From assembly GCA_958450365.1 (NCBI GenBank), contig CAUEEP010000741.1:1310001-1374000 (forward strand): a stretch of 64,000 nt of DNA, given 5' to 3'. A program made the position numbers and the translations under genes. The notes beneath the pieces are model-generated. The model was not told the DNA's origin. It made no database searches and was given only the letters and a program-made list of their open reading frames with translations. This DNA comes from Mesorhabditis belari (taxonomy: Eukaryota > Nematoda > Chromadorea > Rhabditida > Rhabditidae). Below, piece by piece: positions 10,801-21,105 of the stretch. Within the stretch, counting starts at the first letter, position 1; each line of letters begins with the position of its first letter.

Positions 10801-13756
10801 CTGCAAAAACAACCAGAACAAATCAGAAAAACCCAAAAAGAATAAAATGAAATGAACAAAAAAAAATGAGATTTCGTGCTGTCTTTTATTCGAGGGGTAC
10901 GGTAGTTTTACCACGCTTTAAAGCGCCAACCCAGAATTTTCTCGAAAAAACGTCGCAAGTGCTTTTATATTATAAATGAATAACTTTTGCTTACTGAAAT
11001 GTTTATCTACGGTGGTTTGAGCTTTGTTTAGAATTGAGGCAATGCTTTTTTTGCTTTGTTTTTTGAATTGAGGCACTTGGTAACTGTCAAAATCATTCAA
11101 TCAATTAGCCTTACTACTGTGTATTTAGATATCTCCTGTAAAGCACTCCAGCAAAGAGCTTATCCTATGATGCCACAATTTTCCACTTACAGCTTCTCCC
11201 TCGGCACACATAATCGGCCTTACAATTGGCTGGGACGAGAAATGTGACCGCGTATCCGTAAACGTAACTCGTTCGATAGTTTCCAATTGTTTCATTTCTG
11301 AAATTTCATTCATTCCTTTATCGTTACATTGAGACGTTAAATTGAGACGTTACATTGAAACGTTAAATTGAAACGTTACATTGAAACGTTAAATTGAAAC
11401 GTTACATTGAAACGTTACATTGAAACGTTAAATTGAGACGTTAAATTGAAACGTTACATTGAAACGTTAAATTGAAAAGTTAAATTGAAACGTTAAATTG
11501 AAACGTTAAATTGCAACGTTACATTGAAACGTTAAATTGAAATCTCTTACGTAAAACTAGCTAATCGATATTTTTCTTTCCCCTCCTCGCTCGGACGTCC
11601 GCCGAGGTACATGTCAACGGTGCAGTTGTTAATCTAAAGCTTGATTAAATCTAGCAGAATTAAAATTTCACTTATCATTCTATCATTGACTAAAAACCCA
11701 CCGGCATATTCGTCACTTGGCACTCAAGAGTTGGGTTTGGAGTGAATTCATTTGAGACAAACGTATAAGAAAATGGTAAATTGTATACTAAAGGTAAATT
11801 GTAGACTTTCAGCAGTGTTGTTGAGTGATTTAAAAAAGACAAAGATCTCATTTACTTACAGCTCACAACATTCCACGTCAATCCATCCACATCGACCGAA
11901 GTGAGTGCATCAGCCACGGTGATATTTGCGTTACCTGAAGAATAGAATCAGCTACAATTTTATCTTATTGTTAATAGAAGTTTTCCACAGCCTAAAAAAA
12001 CGAAACTGCTACTATAAGATCTCATATAAGATCTGTTACTTTGTAAGTACTATAAGAAGTCTTAAGTGCACTGTACAGTAGCTCTTTAAGTACTGTATTG
12101 TACTGTACTGTACTGTATTCTACTGTGCTGTATCCTACTGTACTTTATTGTAGTCTGTACTCTGTTGTAGTTTCACAGGCTCAAATTTTGATAGCTTGAA
12201 AGTAAACCAACGATTCGTTTCATCGCTTTGAATGAAATGAATGACAAAGTTGGGATTTCGATCCACTCCAAGCGACAATGTTACTCGCGGGCCAAAGAAG
12301 CGTTTGCCAGTTTGAAGCGCTCTAAATATTGAACTTTAGTTGAGGATTTTATAAGCTCTTATCAGTTCACTGTTTAGAAAAAACCTACGAGTAGTTCCCG
12401 ACATCATCGGTGATCCAGACTTGTGGATCGGTCTCGTTAGCTGGAGTGTGAATTGTGGCGGATGAAACGTAAATTGTCCCATTCGGATTCTCTTTGTTTT
12501 CAACGATGATTTTCTAGAGGTGCTTTATGTGAAGGGTTAATTAGTTTTGAAGCTAGTTTGAAGCTAGTTTTTGAGGCTCAAGTATTGCTTTAGTTTCAAT
12601 TTGAAATTGAACTATTAATAGTAGTAGTAGTAGGCCAATTGTTGGAAAACTGGTCAACTGTGTGTACATCTGTCCGGCTCAAATTCGAGTTTGGCGTTTG
12701 GAATTCGTTTTGTTTTTGGAGACAATCAATGCCTCGGTTTTCTGCTGGTTTAATTTCTGAATCAGTATAAGAACAGCTGAAATTAATTGGTGTCAATTTC
12801 TCAATCCATCAACCCAACTCGGGGCTAGCGACTTTTTTAAGATTACAATAGTACCCTAAAGTCGCGAGTATAAGTTCTGTTTGGTTTTCGCATGCAAATT
12901 GACGGCTGTCTCCGGTGCGGTGTGTCGAGGGTTCGAACCCCGCTGCAGCATAACTTTTTTGCTTTTTAAGTTAACAGTTAACAAGAACAATAATAGAAGT
13001 AAATTTATTGAGGGTTATAGCAATTTTATGCTGTTATTTGTTGCTCCGGGCGTGGCTCGGCGCGTCCGCCCTGCTCCTCTCCAGTGCTCAGTCTTATGGA
13101 TCCCTCCCTGGCCTCTTCATGGCCCTCCCTGGCCTCTTCATGGCCCTCCCTGGCCTCTTCATGGCCCTCCCTGGCCTCTTCATCCGGCCAAAGTCCACGT
13201 CGACGGTCGAAAGAGATGCTTTCCAGCGTCTTCTTCAACACTATCGTCTGGATGTATCCATGCACATAACAAATAGCAATGGTGATAGGCTGTCACCCTG
13301 TAGTATCCCGCGCTCCAAGAACAATAATAAAAGTTTATATAACAATAAAAATGTATAAAAACCCAACAAAAAGAAATTCAAAGCAATTAAAGCGAATGTA
13401 AATTAAGGCAGAACTTATACTCGGATCAACTTATACTCGAGACTTTAGGGTAGTTCATTTGTTTTTGTTTTTTCATAGCTTTCATAGCATCTTTAGGCGA
13501 CTATTCATATTTAGCAATTTTTGCAAACATGCAACATTTCACAACAAACCCCCCTCCCCCCAAAACTCACCTCATACATTCGAAACTGATACCCGGACAT
13601 CGCATATGAGCCATCGATTTTTGTCAAAGAAATCAATTTGTCAAGGCTTTCAGCTAAAATAGTTGAAATAATTTGAGCTTGAAATGATTTAAAATCAATT
13701 TTCAGCAACATACCTTCTTGAAGGAAAACAAGAGCGATAAACAGTGGAAAGAACAT
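7853..13756 (-). CDS. Secreted, probably GPI-anchored protein, paralogue B (11 exons, 368 aa)
   Basis: Minus-strand exons: 13714-13756, 13571-13653, 12389-12513, 12212-12321, 11867-11934, 11551-11633, 11191-11297, 8575-8703, 8414-8501, 8312-8366 and 7853-8068. They total 1107 nt and all phases close. Residues 1-15 form a signal peptide (MFFPLFIALVFLQEA). Conserved blocks shared with gene A are KIIVENKENPNGTIYV, NNCTVDMYLGG (about residue 147), YRTSYVYGYAVTFLVPANC and MGFFMSAEYPGVF. The C-terminal exon adds a Ser/Thr-rich stretch (TTSLDSATHTTTLSTTT) and ends with a hydrophobic segment (SLAILFVFMMI) with no cytoplasmic tail, the pattern of a GPI-attachment signal. The family is not recognised with certainty; a CUB-like nematode family is possible. 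Intron 7 (2.5 kb) is swollen by transposons, and intron 2 holds a TIR-bounded unit. The gene is a tandem paralogue of the gene at 997-6648. Confidence 0.85.
9362..9445. repeat. Palindromic hairpin element
   Basis: TGTGCCAGAGGGCGCGCGCT pairs imperfectly with GCGCGGCTTCTGGCACA across a centre of AAAATTTT. It is related to the hairpin at 345-410. It could be a tiny foldback MITE. Confidence 0.6.
10348..10733 (-). mobile_element. Non-autonomous Tc1-like element keeping only the HTH domain
   Basis: Terminal repeats of at least 26 bases begin CAGGGTGCGGCAGAATTATA and are flanked by TA on both sides. On the minus strand, after a TTTCAG acceptor, is a reading frame starting near 10582: MVRASPHRQLIVELHRKGES then VIGRKLGVHRNVVNRAI. 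This is the paired-like helix-turn-helix of Tc1/mariner transposases. The catalytic DDE domain is absent. The element is inserted in one of the 170-base repeats of gene B intron 7. Confidence 0.85.
11325..11545. repeat. 13-nt minisatellite (TTGAAACGTTAAA)
   Basis: About 17 units of TTGAAACGTTAAA or TTGAAACGTTACA fill intron 6 of gene B. They start about 30 bases from the exon-7 acceptor and stop just before the exon-6 donor at 11549-11550. The corresponding intron in gene A is only about 41 bases, so the array was gained after the duplication. Confidence 0.9.
12853..13452. mobile_element. TIR-bounded unit with tRNA-like box and an RT fragment
   Basis: The ends TACCCTAAAGTCGCGAGTAT and its approximate complement (ATACTCGAGACTTTAGGGTA) bound 600 bases in intron 2 of gene B. 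Inside, at 12905-12955, is a tRNA-like B box (GGGTTCGAACCCC). On the minus strand at 13040-13315 is a reverse-transcriptase fragment (RGILQGDSLSPLLFVMCMD) of the R2/NeSL type, interrupted by a roughly 21-base tandem repeat (CCTCTTCATGGCCCTCCCTGG, four copies). DNA-transposon-like ends around retroelement pieces are unusual. Confidence 0.65.
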
Positions 13757-13787
13757 GTTGTACAAGCGCTTTTGGTGAACTTGCTTT

Positions 13788-13816
13788 GGTCTTTTTATTT
13801 GCCAGTGATAAAGGGC
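13788..13816 (-). promoter_or_regulatory. Putative promoter of secreted gene B (GATA site plus TATA-like box)
   Basis: On the minus strand CTTTATCACTGGC is followed by AAATAAAAAG, about 40 bases ahead of the ATG at 13756. The GATA-type site, the GGCAA spacer and the TATA-like run match the arrangement upstream of gene A at 6690-6722. Confidence 0.55.
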
Positions 13817-14072
13817 AAAGGGCGGGTGATTTCAATGAGAAATCTTCGCATTTTAGTGCGTGACTCGACTTTGATTCGTCACCAAAAATCGCTCTCTCCG
13901 CTTAAAAATTTTGGTTGCTGATTTGAGGGATCAAATCCAATAAACGACACGAAATACGGGCACTCATTTGTTTTGTTGCTTTGAGAATCGAGAGAACTTT
14001 GAGAATCGAAACTAAAACTAATTCTAAGTCGATTCAAATTTTTCGATACATTCCTAAATTTACGTTATTCTA
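13817..14072. other. Upstream spacer of gene B
   Basis: AT-rich DNA with a short direct repeat (GAGAATCGAGAGAACTTTGA / GAGAATCGAAAC) near 13985. No exon recognised. Confidence 0.5.
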
Positions 14073-14128
14073 TTAGGTGTGTGAAAAAGTAATCCACGTT
14101 TTTTATTTTTATTTTGTTTAAATAAATA

Positions 14129-15423
14129 CACCCATGCACAAAAAAAATGTCACATCGTTTTTTTTTTCTTGATGCCTGACTTGATCAGCAAATTGTTCAG
14201 CCTTGCTGTGTCGTGCAGCTTTAGATGGATAAAGTTTTTATTTTCTTGTAGTAAAATTTCAGTACTTGTTTGCACTTCAATAGTTATCGTGCAATCGAAC
14301 CTTCCATTCCGGGCTTTCTAGCTTTGGAACGGTCTCTCGGGAATGGGTCCCTCCCTCCGGAGGAGTGACTTTCTCCATTCGCTTCGACCCAGATCCGGGC
14401 TGGGGAGGAGTTTGGATTCCAGCGACAGCCAAGCGACCGTTGCCGGTTCCCAGAGAGCGCATTCTGTGTTACCAACCATAAAGCTGGGCTTTTGAGTTGA
14501 AAAGATTTTTGGACCCAAGTACTTAGTTATCGCTCCTGAAAAAAAGCAAGATTAGTTGACATAAGGGAACAAGTCTTTTACCCCATAGCATAATCCGGAG
14601 ACCAGTTGGACAACGCCATAACATCAAATACTTGCGGCCGACAGTCAAATTTGGTGGCGGATCGATTATGCTATGGGGTAAAAGACTTGTTCCCTTATGT
14701 CAACTAATCTGCTTTTTCAGGAGCGATAACTTAAGTTCACCAGGTCCGCTCGTCTTTCCAACTCAATCTTGAAGGCCCAGCGGTACAAGACGATCCTGGA
14801 GAATGATCTTCTTCCATTTGCGACCACGAATATGGGGACAAGGATGGTTGTTGTACAAGGATAACGCCCGTGTCACAAGCACCAGATGTTGATAGGGAAG
14901 GGTCGGCCGACTTTCAAACGGTGGAAGGCTCGTTTACGGGATGGTTCGCTGACAATCGTGTCAAACTCGTCGCTGCTCCACCTTACAGCCCGGATCTCAA
15001 CGTAATCGAGCATTTGTGGTCGCACATCAAGGGTAAACTGAGGGGCAAACGATTGCGACCAAGGTTGAGCTTTGGTACTTCATCTGAAGCGAATGGCGGA
15101 AAAATTTCTCCTCAAATCTTGGAGGATTGACTGATTCGATGCCACGGAGGATTCAGGCAGTTATTCAAGCTAAGGGAGGCCCAGCTAAGGGAGGTTCAGT
15201 AAAATGTGACATTTTTTTGTGCACCCGTTCTTGGTGTTCTTCCGGTATTTATTGAAAAATAAAAATTTAAAAAAATTGCGGAACTTGAACACTTTTTCAC
15301 AAGCAAAGAGCTTTTGCTGATCCAAAACCTTTTGACAGCATAGAATTTGGAACACGTTTAGTAGATCAAATTTAGGCGTAAAGTTTTGTAAAAACGATGT
15401 GACATTTTTTTTGTGCATGGGTG
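14129..15423 (+). mobile_element. Tc1-like transposon, defective, with internal inversion
   Basis: Terminal repeats CACCCATGCACAAAAAAAAT and the matching right end are flanked by TA. Transposase motifs on the plus strand are TVKFGGGSIMLWG near 14650 and, at 14940-15060, PPYSPDLNVIEHLWSHIKG, the last Asp and Glu of the DDE domain. A segment of about 70 bases at 14525-14597 is the reverse complement of 14662-14735, so part of the gene has been inverted and duplicated. Multiple frame breaks make it inactive. Confidence 0.88.
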
Positions 15424-15460
15424 TATATCTAAACAATTTCTAATTTTTTGTTAACGATAT

Positions 15461-15980
15461 AATAGGTTGATGCATAAGTCTTTTCGTTTTTCGTACTTCT
15501 GTTAAAAAAGTAACAAATTCACGAATTAATCTATAGTTTGCTCTATAAAAAAGTGTTTTTTTTGTTCAATTTGCATCTTTTTAAATGAATTTCGGTTCAC
15601 TTTCAAGCAAATTCGAGAGTGAAAAACGCCTTTTCGTAAAAATCTATAAAAACTCTACGGAAAAATTGGCTGAATGAATTTCTCTGAAATTTTGGCGAAA
15701 TATCAAACGTTTTTTTTCTCTATCTTTTATCTATTGACACGAAGATAGGTTTTCTTTAGCTAAGGTGTCTAAACCGCATCATCGAGTTAGCCCTCTTTTG
15801 ACTACCCGACTTCATACTCTCAAGAAAATCCAGGCATTAAATATTTTTAAACCCGTTTTAATGTTATTTTGCAGAAAAATAATTGCTTTTTCTAATGAAA
15901 TCAACCGTAGTTTAATTCGTGCATTTGTTGGCTTGAAACGACAGACGAAAAGGAACAAAAACACTTATGCATCAACCTAA
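15461..15980. mobile_element. Mariner-type MITE, second copy
   Basis: The ends AGGTTGATGCATAAGTC and CACTTATGCATCAACCTAA match the element at 5637-6156. The interior is about 520 bases in the opposite orientation (shared GACTACCCGACTTCA and TTTTAGCTAAGG). It is inserted in the leader of the mariner at 14073. Confidence 0.85.
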
Positions 15981-16073
15981 TATATCGTTTAAAAGCTTAT
16001 TTTTTCCTCTTTCGAATGATATATTTATTTTGTTAAAAGGACGACAATAAACTACTTTCATTTTAGTTTGAAA

Positions 16074-16430
16074 ATGGTATACACAAGTATCGTTATTCGG
16101 TCAAATTTGCTTTATGAGTTCAAAAATGGGTTGAAAGCTGCGGAGGCTGCACGTCGAATTCGGAATGCGTTTGGCGAAGACGCGGTTATTGATGATACCG
16201 CTAGGTTTTGGTTCCGACGATTCAATGGTGGTAATGAAAGCCTAGAAGATGAACCACGTGGCGGTCGCCCTGAGACCTGTTCTGATGACCAAATTAGACG
16301 CTGTCTTCTCGAAAACCCTCGTTCAACCTCTTCAGAAATAGGCCTTACATAAAATTGTGATGGGTCAACCGTAAGGAAACGCTTGAATGCCATGAATTTT
16401 ATCAAAAAGTTGGACAAATGGATACCGCAT
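16074..16430 (+). pseudogene. Mariner transposase N-terminal (HTH) fragment
   Basis: Begins MVYTSIVIRSNLLYEFKNGL and continues through LKAAEAARRIRNAFGE, DDTARFWFRRFNGG and LEDEPRGGRP, the first and second helix-turn-helix of a mariner transposase. It stops at 16350 (TAA), then resumes out of line as STVRKRLNAMNFIKKLDKW, then meets the right terminal repeat. The DDD catalytic half is missing. This is an old deletion derivative. Confidence 0.9.
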
Positions 16431-16468
16431 AAACGTTAAAAACGTGGATTACTTTTTCACACACCTAA

Positions 16469-17711
16469 TATTTTAACAAAGCTATTCTTAACTTCATCTC
16501 GATTCTTAACTTCGTTTTTACGATTCAAACTCTATGGATAAGTCGATCAGCATTTTCCGATCACCATGAATTTCCCATCCAACTTGAGAATGGGCCGACT
16601 TTTGATGGTGATGCGGACACTTTTGAGAAGCAGACGCTTAGCAAAAAAAAAGCTTTTGATGAATCATCAAAATGTCGGCAAAAATTCGAGATATCGCTCA
16701 ATTCTTAAAAAAAAAGAATTGCAAAGAAATCTCCAATTCCGAAGTCCGAAAAAGAGATAAGAAAAGCCATTCCTGCTTTTTCCGGCTTTACTATGCGATT
16801 TTGGATATTGCTATGCTTTGTAATCAATGCTATTTCTGCTTCTAAAATTGCGATTTTTACATTTGAGCACTCAAACAGTCAGGTTGGGTAAAGAAGCTGA
16901 AAAATTGGGTTCTAGAGCGCTGGAAATTCTAGAGAATTGATCTAAAATGAAAGATAAATGATGAAAGTTTGTTTTTATGAAAGTTTGTTTTTATAAAAGT
17001 CTATTCTGAAGATTATTCTGATAGTCTAAAGACTATTCTGCTAGTCTAAAGTCTATTCTGATAGTCTAAAGTCTATTCTGATAGTCTAAAAGTCTATTCT
17101 GATAGTCTAAAGTATATTCTGATAATCTAAAGACTATTCTGATAATCTAAAGACTATTCTGATAGTCTAAAGACTATTCTGATAGTCGAAAGACTATTCT
17201 GATAGTCTTGTCTCTTAAGCGGAAGGTCGAGGGTTCAATCACTCTGGCAAGATAAAAATGTTTCTTTTTCCCACCAAGTGGGTTTTTTCTTTCACAACAT
17301 TTGGGTAATAGGGGTAAATAGGGGTGAGAACGGCCGCAGTGCCATAAAATTGTGTGTTTAACCTTTATGTCTTATTATGTACCCTTTGTTTGTATCACAT
17401 TATTGGTTTTCAATAAATGTATTTTCAAATTTTCAAATTTTCAAATAAAGACTATTCTGATGGTCCAAAAGTCTGTTCTGATAGTCCAAAAGCCTATTCT
17501 GATAGTCTAAAGTCTATTCTGATAGTCTAAAGACTATTCTGATAGTCTAAAGACTATTCTGATAGTCCAAAAGTCTATTCTGATAGTCCAAAAGTCTATT
17601 CTGGTAGTCTAAAAGCCAAGTCTATTATAAAAGCACCAAGAAATTGCACAAATTAGTGAAATTGCAAATTTTCTCTATTTTTCCAATCAAAACCTTGTCC
17701 ACTGTATTTAG
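16469..17711. repeat. Gene-free interval with 20-nt minisatellite
   Basis: From 16990 to 17210 and again from 17445 to 17620 the unit GTCTATTCTGATAGTCTAAA repeats about ten times in each block. The array is split by 17212-17444, which holds a tRNA-like stretch (17215-17252: TAAGCGGAAGGTCGAGGGTTCAATC). The missing first exon of the UGT pseudogene should lie here or further upstream, but no signal-peptide exon was found. Confidence 0.7.
17212..17255 (+). other. tRNA-like (3' half) sequence
   Basis: TCTTAAGCGGAAGGTCGAGG followed by GTTCAATCACTC resembles a tRNA anticodon-to-T-arm segment with a polymerase III B box. No 5' half or matching acceptor stem was found. Related pieces occur at 12905, 18552, 34928, 36890 and 59485. 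Probably a SINE or tRNA-pseudogene head. Confidence 0.4.
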
Positions 17712-18154
17712 GCAATTTTCAACAACAAACTTGCCATTGCCCTAGCTGATGGAGGCCATGAAGTACTACTCGTGCGACCCGTTGTCAACTCGAAACTCAC
17801 CGTCGAATCACTGATCCATGCCCAAATCAAAACATTCACGCCCAACAATGGATATGATTATGAAATCTATCGCCCGTTTGAAGACGTCAAAATCAAGTAA
17901 GTGCCACAAATTCTGTAAAACAATTTAACAAATTTAGGCACATGTTCCGGAATTCTTCGATTTTTGAAGGCTTCGAGATGTCATCAACGTTTTTCGATCT
18001 CAGTATGCACATCTGCAATAGTAAGTAGAGCTATTGAGCAATTGTAAGTAGAGCTATTGAGCAGTCTTAAGTAGAGTTATAAAGGTTATTGGGCTTTGTA
18101 AAGTTGTACGCTAGCAAAAGCTACAGTAATCGCACTGACTAGGGAAAGGAAAGC

Positions 18155-18368
18155 ACTTGACGTGGCCTTGACGTGCCCGTGGCCTTGACGTGCCCGTGGC
18201 CTTGACGTGCCCGTGGCCTTGACGTGCCCGTGGCCTTGACGTGCCCGTGGCCTTGACGTGCCCGTGGCCTTGACGTGGCCGTGGCCTTGACGTGGCCGTG
18301 GCCTTGACGTGGCCGTGGCCTTGACGTGGCCGTGGCCTTGACGTGGCCGTGGCCTTGACGTGGCCGTG
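18155..18368. repeat. 17-nt GC-rich minisatellite
   Basis: About 12 units of CCTTGACGTGCCCGTGG, the later ones with GGCC in place of CCC, in a UGT intron. It is far more GC-rich than its surroundings. Confidence 0.9.
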
Positions 18369-18551
18369 GAACGAGATCAAATCCATATTATAGAATCGGC
18401 CACATTCGAATTCCAAAATTTCGAATTTCAATTCAAGTTCGAATCTGCCGTTAGTTTCTGCCCTTGAAGCCTGTAACGCAAGATAACTGGCTTACAAGTT
18501 TTGGTTGCATTTTTGACCTCTATTTGAGGCCTCCACGCCATCTCTTAAACC

Positions 18552-18632
18552 GTAGCTGCGTGGCCGAGGGGATAGTGCTTTTTGGGATTGAGATTTTTGG
18601 GATTCTCTTTTATCCTGGTTCGATTCTCCTCA
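18552..18632 (+). other. Degenerate tRNA-like sequence with A and B boxes
   Basis: GCGTGGCCGAGGGGATAGT resembles a tRNA A box of the Leu/Ser type, and TCCTGGTTCGATTCTC about 50 bases later resembles the B box. The stems do not pair well enough for a functional tRNA, so it is probably a SINE head or tRNA pseudogene. Confidence 0.45.
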
Positions 18633-18790
18633 TTTCAAAGTTTCTTGTTTCTCCTCTTATATTAATAAAACCTTTTTGATAATTAAAGCCAACTTTTTAT
18701 GGCATTCCATCATTTTAAGCATTTCAAGGATAAGCAATTAATAAAAATTCCAAAGAGTTATAGAAAGGCAGAAAGTTTAAGAGGCGTCGA

Positions 18791-19207
18791 AAAAGGTCAA
18801 GATGGCCTTCTGTAACCCTAGCTCATCCGACGAGACCTAGCTCATCCGACGCAGTTTTTCATGAAGATTTCGAATCTGCTTTCAAAATCGGCAAAACAGC
18901 TTTCTGGCAAAAGTTATGAGCATTTAAAGTTTCGGGCTGAGGCAAGAAGTTTTTTTTTTGCAAGAGGGATCGAGCTCGAGCAAGTATTGTATATGCCATC
19001 TTTAAAGTAAGGCTCTACTACGCCACCAGCATACTTTCTTCTCCAGAGTAAAAGGGACTTTATAGGCTTTATAGGCAACTCGAAACTTCAAATGCTCATA
19101 ACTTTTGCCAGAAAGTTGTTTTGCCAATTTTGAAAGCACATTCGGAATCTCCATGAAAAACTGCGTAAGATGAGCTGAGTCTCATTACAGAAGGCCATCT
19201 TGACCTG
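18791..19207. mobile_element. Foldback MITE
   Basis: AAAGGTCAAGATGGCCTTCT at the left is mirrored by AGAAGGCCATCTTGACCTG at the right. The arms continue with GCAGTTTTTCATGAAGATTT and CAAAAGTTATGAGCATTTAA on the left and their complements on the right, each over 100 bases. It sits in a UGT intron. Confidence 0.85.
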
Positions 19208-19864
19208 TTGCACTTCCCTAATCATTGATTCTCAGACACCCTCAGTGATCAAGCTTTGATCAAACATTTGAAAGAGGAAAAAATCGACTTGGCTTTCCAT
19301 CATCACATGGACTTTTGTCAAATGGCGTTGATTCAACACTTGAACATTAGTGAGTTTTTGCTTTTAAAAGTCGGACTAAAAATCGAATTTTTGGTAAATG
19401 GATTTATTTCTCGAGCTTGCCACCGTATCCCGCACTACTCAATTCGGCCGGACAATTCGTTCCGACAAGTGTGCTGCCATGTAAGTGAGCAAATTACCAT
19501 TATACTTTCAAAGTGTCCCCATTACCCGCTCAGCTGAATAACTTCTAGTTTCGTGGGGAATTTCTAAAAAAGGGATAGCTACGAAAAAGCTACGCAGAAA
19601 AAAAAGCGCTTCGTAGCTTTCATAGCTGCCCTATTTGTTTGAATTTTTACATAAAATTAAAAGATATTCAACTAGAGTTTAAAGGAACACTTTGAAAGTA
19701 TAATTATTGGGTTGGTGACTTGAAAACTGCGGGACTTTGAACTAAAATTTAAAACTAAAAGATTCAACGAGAAATGTTGTCTGCTTTGTCTTACGGTAAG
19801 TTTATTAGATATTTATGGCTGTTTTTAAATCCTAATCTTACAATTAGCGTAAATCTTACAATTA

Positions 19865-20397
19865 TTAGGTTGGTGAATTGAAAACTGCCGGACTTTGAGC
19901 TAAAATTTATTCAACATAAAACCATAAATTCATTCCAAATAATTTCCATTATTATTGACGACTTCTGCCCATTTTACAGGCAATTTGATTCCTCTTTCGT
20001 AGTAGGATTTTGGTTTGTGTGTGAGACAAGTGTGAGACTCAAAAATGGAGAACTGGAGACTGGAGATCCCAGTTTGAGCACTTTCTTCAAAAGAAACCCA
20101 TTTTGGTGTCAATAGAAAAGTTGTAGAGAATCAAAAATTAGGCTTATAGCCAAATTTCCAAAAAGATATACTTAGTAGTGTCGCTGAAAATGCAAGTTTT
20201 GTGAAAATTCGTAATTTTGGCGTAAATTTCGGATTTCTTGGAAACCCGTTTTTGGAATCGTTCTGAAAATTTGGATATAAGCTTGATTTTTGATTCTCTA
20301 CAACTTTTCCATTGACACCAAAATGGGTTTCTTTTGAAGAAAGTGCTCAAACTGTCACATATGACAATAACCGGCAGTTTTCAATTCACCAACCCAA
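19865..20397 (-). mobile_element. Mariner deletion derivative (TTGGGTTGGTGAATTGAAAA family)
   Basis: The ends TTAGGTTGGTGAATTGAAAA and TTTTCAATTCACCAACCCAA are TA-flanked. The minus strand near the left end reads KPKSYYERGIKLPVKWAEVV, the last part of a mariner transposase. A duplicate of the left end lies at 19708-19760. Relatives are at 48937-49501, 53073-53609 and 53610-54068. It is in a UGT intron. Confidence 0.85.
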
Positions 20398-21105
20398 TAC
20401 ATCCATCTAAAGTCGAGAAAAGCATTTGATATTTAAGCTTTTTTGAAATCAACCCAATTCAGCGTATGTGCTTCAAACCGGAAACGAAATGAGCTTCTTG
20501 CAAAGATCCCTCAACCACTTTGTCGAGTTCTTGAACGGTCATCTCCGACTCTCAAAACAAGCCGACGGACAAACGGAACTCGCGAGAAGACTTCTCGGCA
20601 ATCACATCACAAATCTCATTGATTTTCCCAAAACAGTGACAAGAGCTCATATTTCATTCATGCAAAACTATTAGGCGAATCTCGTGATGCTCAGCGGTGA
20701 TCCAATCATCGAATTCCCCATCCCAACAACCAGAAAAGTTGTTTACATCGGCGGTTTGGGGACGAGAAAGGAAACAAAGGAATTACCAAAAGTTGGTGCC
20801 CAAATTTGGTATTGAATCTAGCCATTTTACAGGAATTCGAAAACTTCATCACCGATGCCGAAAAAGTTGTTGTCATTTCATTCGGCTCATGGACGGTTGC
20901 AAAGCATATGCCGAAATTCTGGAAAGATGCGCTCATTCAACTTTTCAAGTAGAAAGTCTTGTTGGAAATCAAGTTTAAAAATTCAGAAACCATCCAAAGA
21001 TTCGTTTCGTATGGAGTTGTGAAGAAAATCTAGTTTTGCCCCCGAATGCTTTTCGAGCCTCGTGGATACCGCAAGACTCATTGCTAGGTAAACCAGAGCT
21101 GCACC

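Larger units (their letters stand above)
9185..10975. mobile_element. Large inverted-repeat (foldback) unit with internal repeats
   Basis: About 90 bases at 9185-9275 (with GGCGCTTTAAAGCATGGTAA and CTACCGTACCCC) recur inverted at about 10888-10975. Between them are three or four direct copies of a roughly 170-base unit with GCATCAAGTCCGTAGAGTAG, TCAGGAAGCA and ACAAAGTTTCCGCCA. There is also a hairpin at 9365-9445 and the Tc1-like element at 10348. No transposase belonging to the outer unit is seen. The whole unit lies in intron 7 of gene B. Confidence 0.65.
14073..16468 (+). mobile_element. Mariner element containing two nested insertions
   Basis: Terminal repeats TTAGGTGTGTGAAAAAGTAA and TTACTTTTTCACACACCTAA are each flanked by TA. 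The left end and leader (14073-14128, 15424-15460 and 15981-16073) are split by a Tc1-like element (14129-15423) and by a mariner MITE (15461-15980). The transposase remnant at 16074-16430 runs almost into the right terminal repeat, so the catalytic domain was deleted internally. Without the inserts the element would be about 580 bases. Confidence 0.88.

Noticed and set aside
11325..11545. CRISPR-like regularly spaced repeats
   Set aside because: Units are contiguous without unique spacers; this is an intronic minisatellite in a eukaryotic gene.
18111..18431. Frame repeating GHVKATATSRPRPRQ
   Set aside because: By-product of the 17-nt minisatellite, inside a UGT intron.
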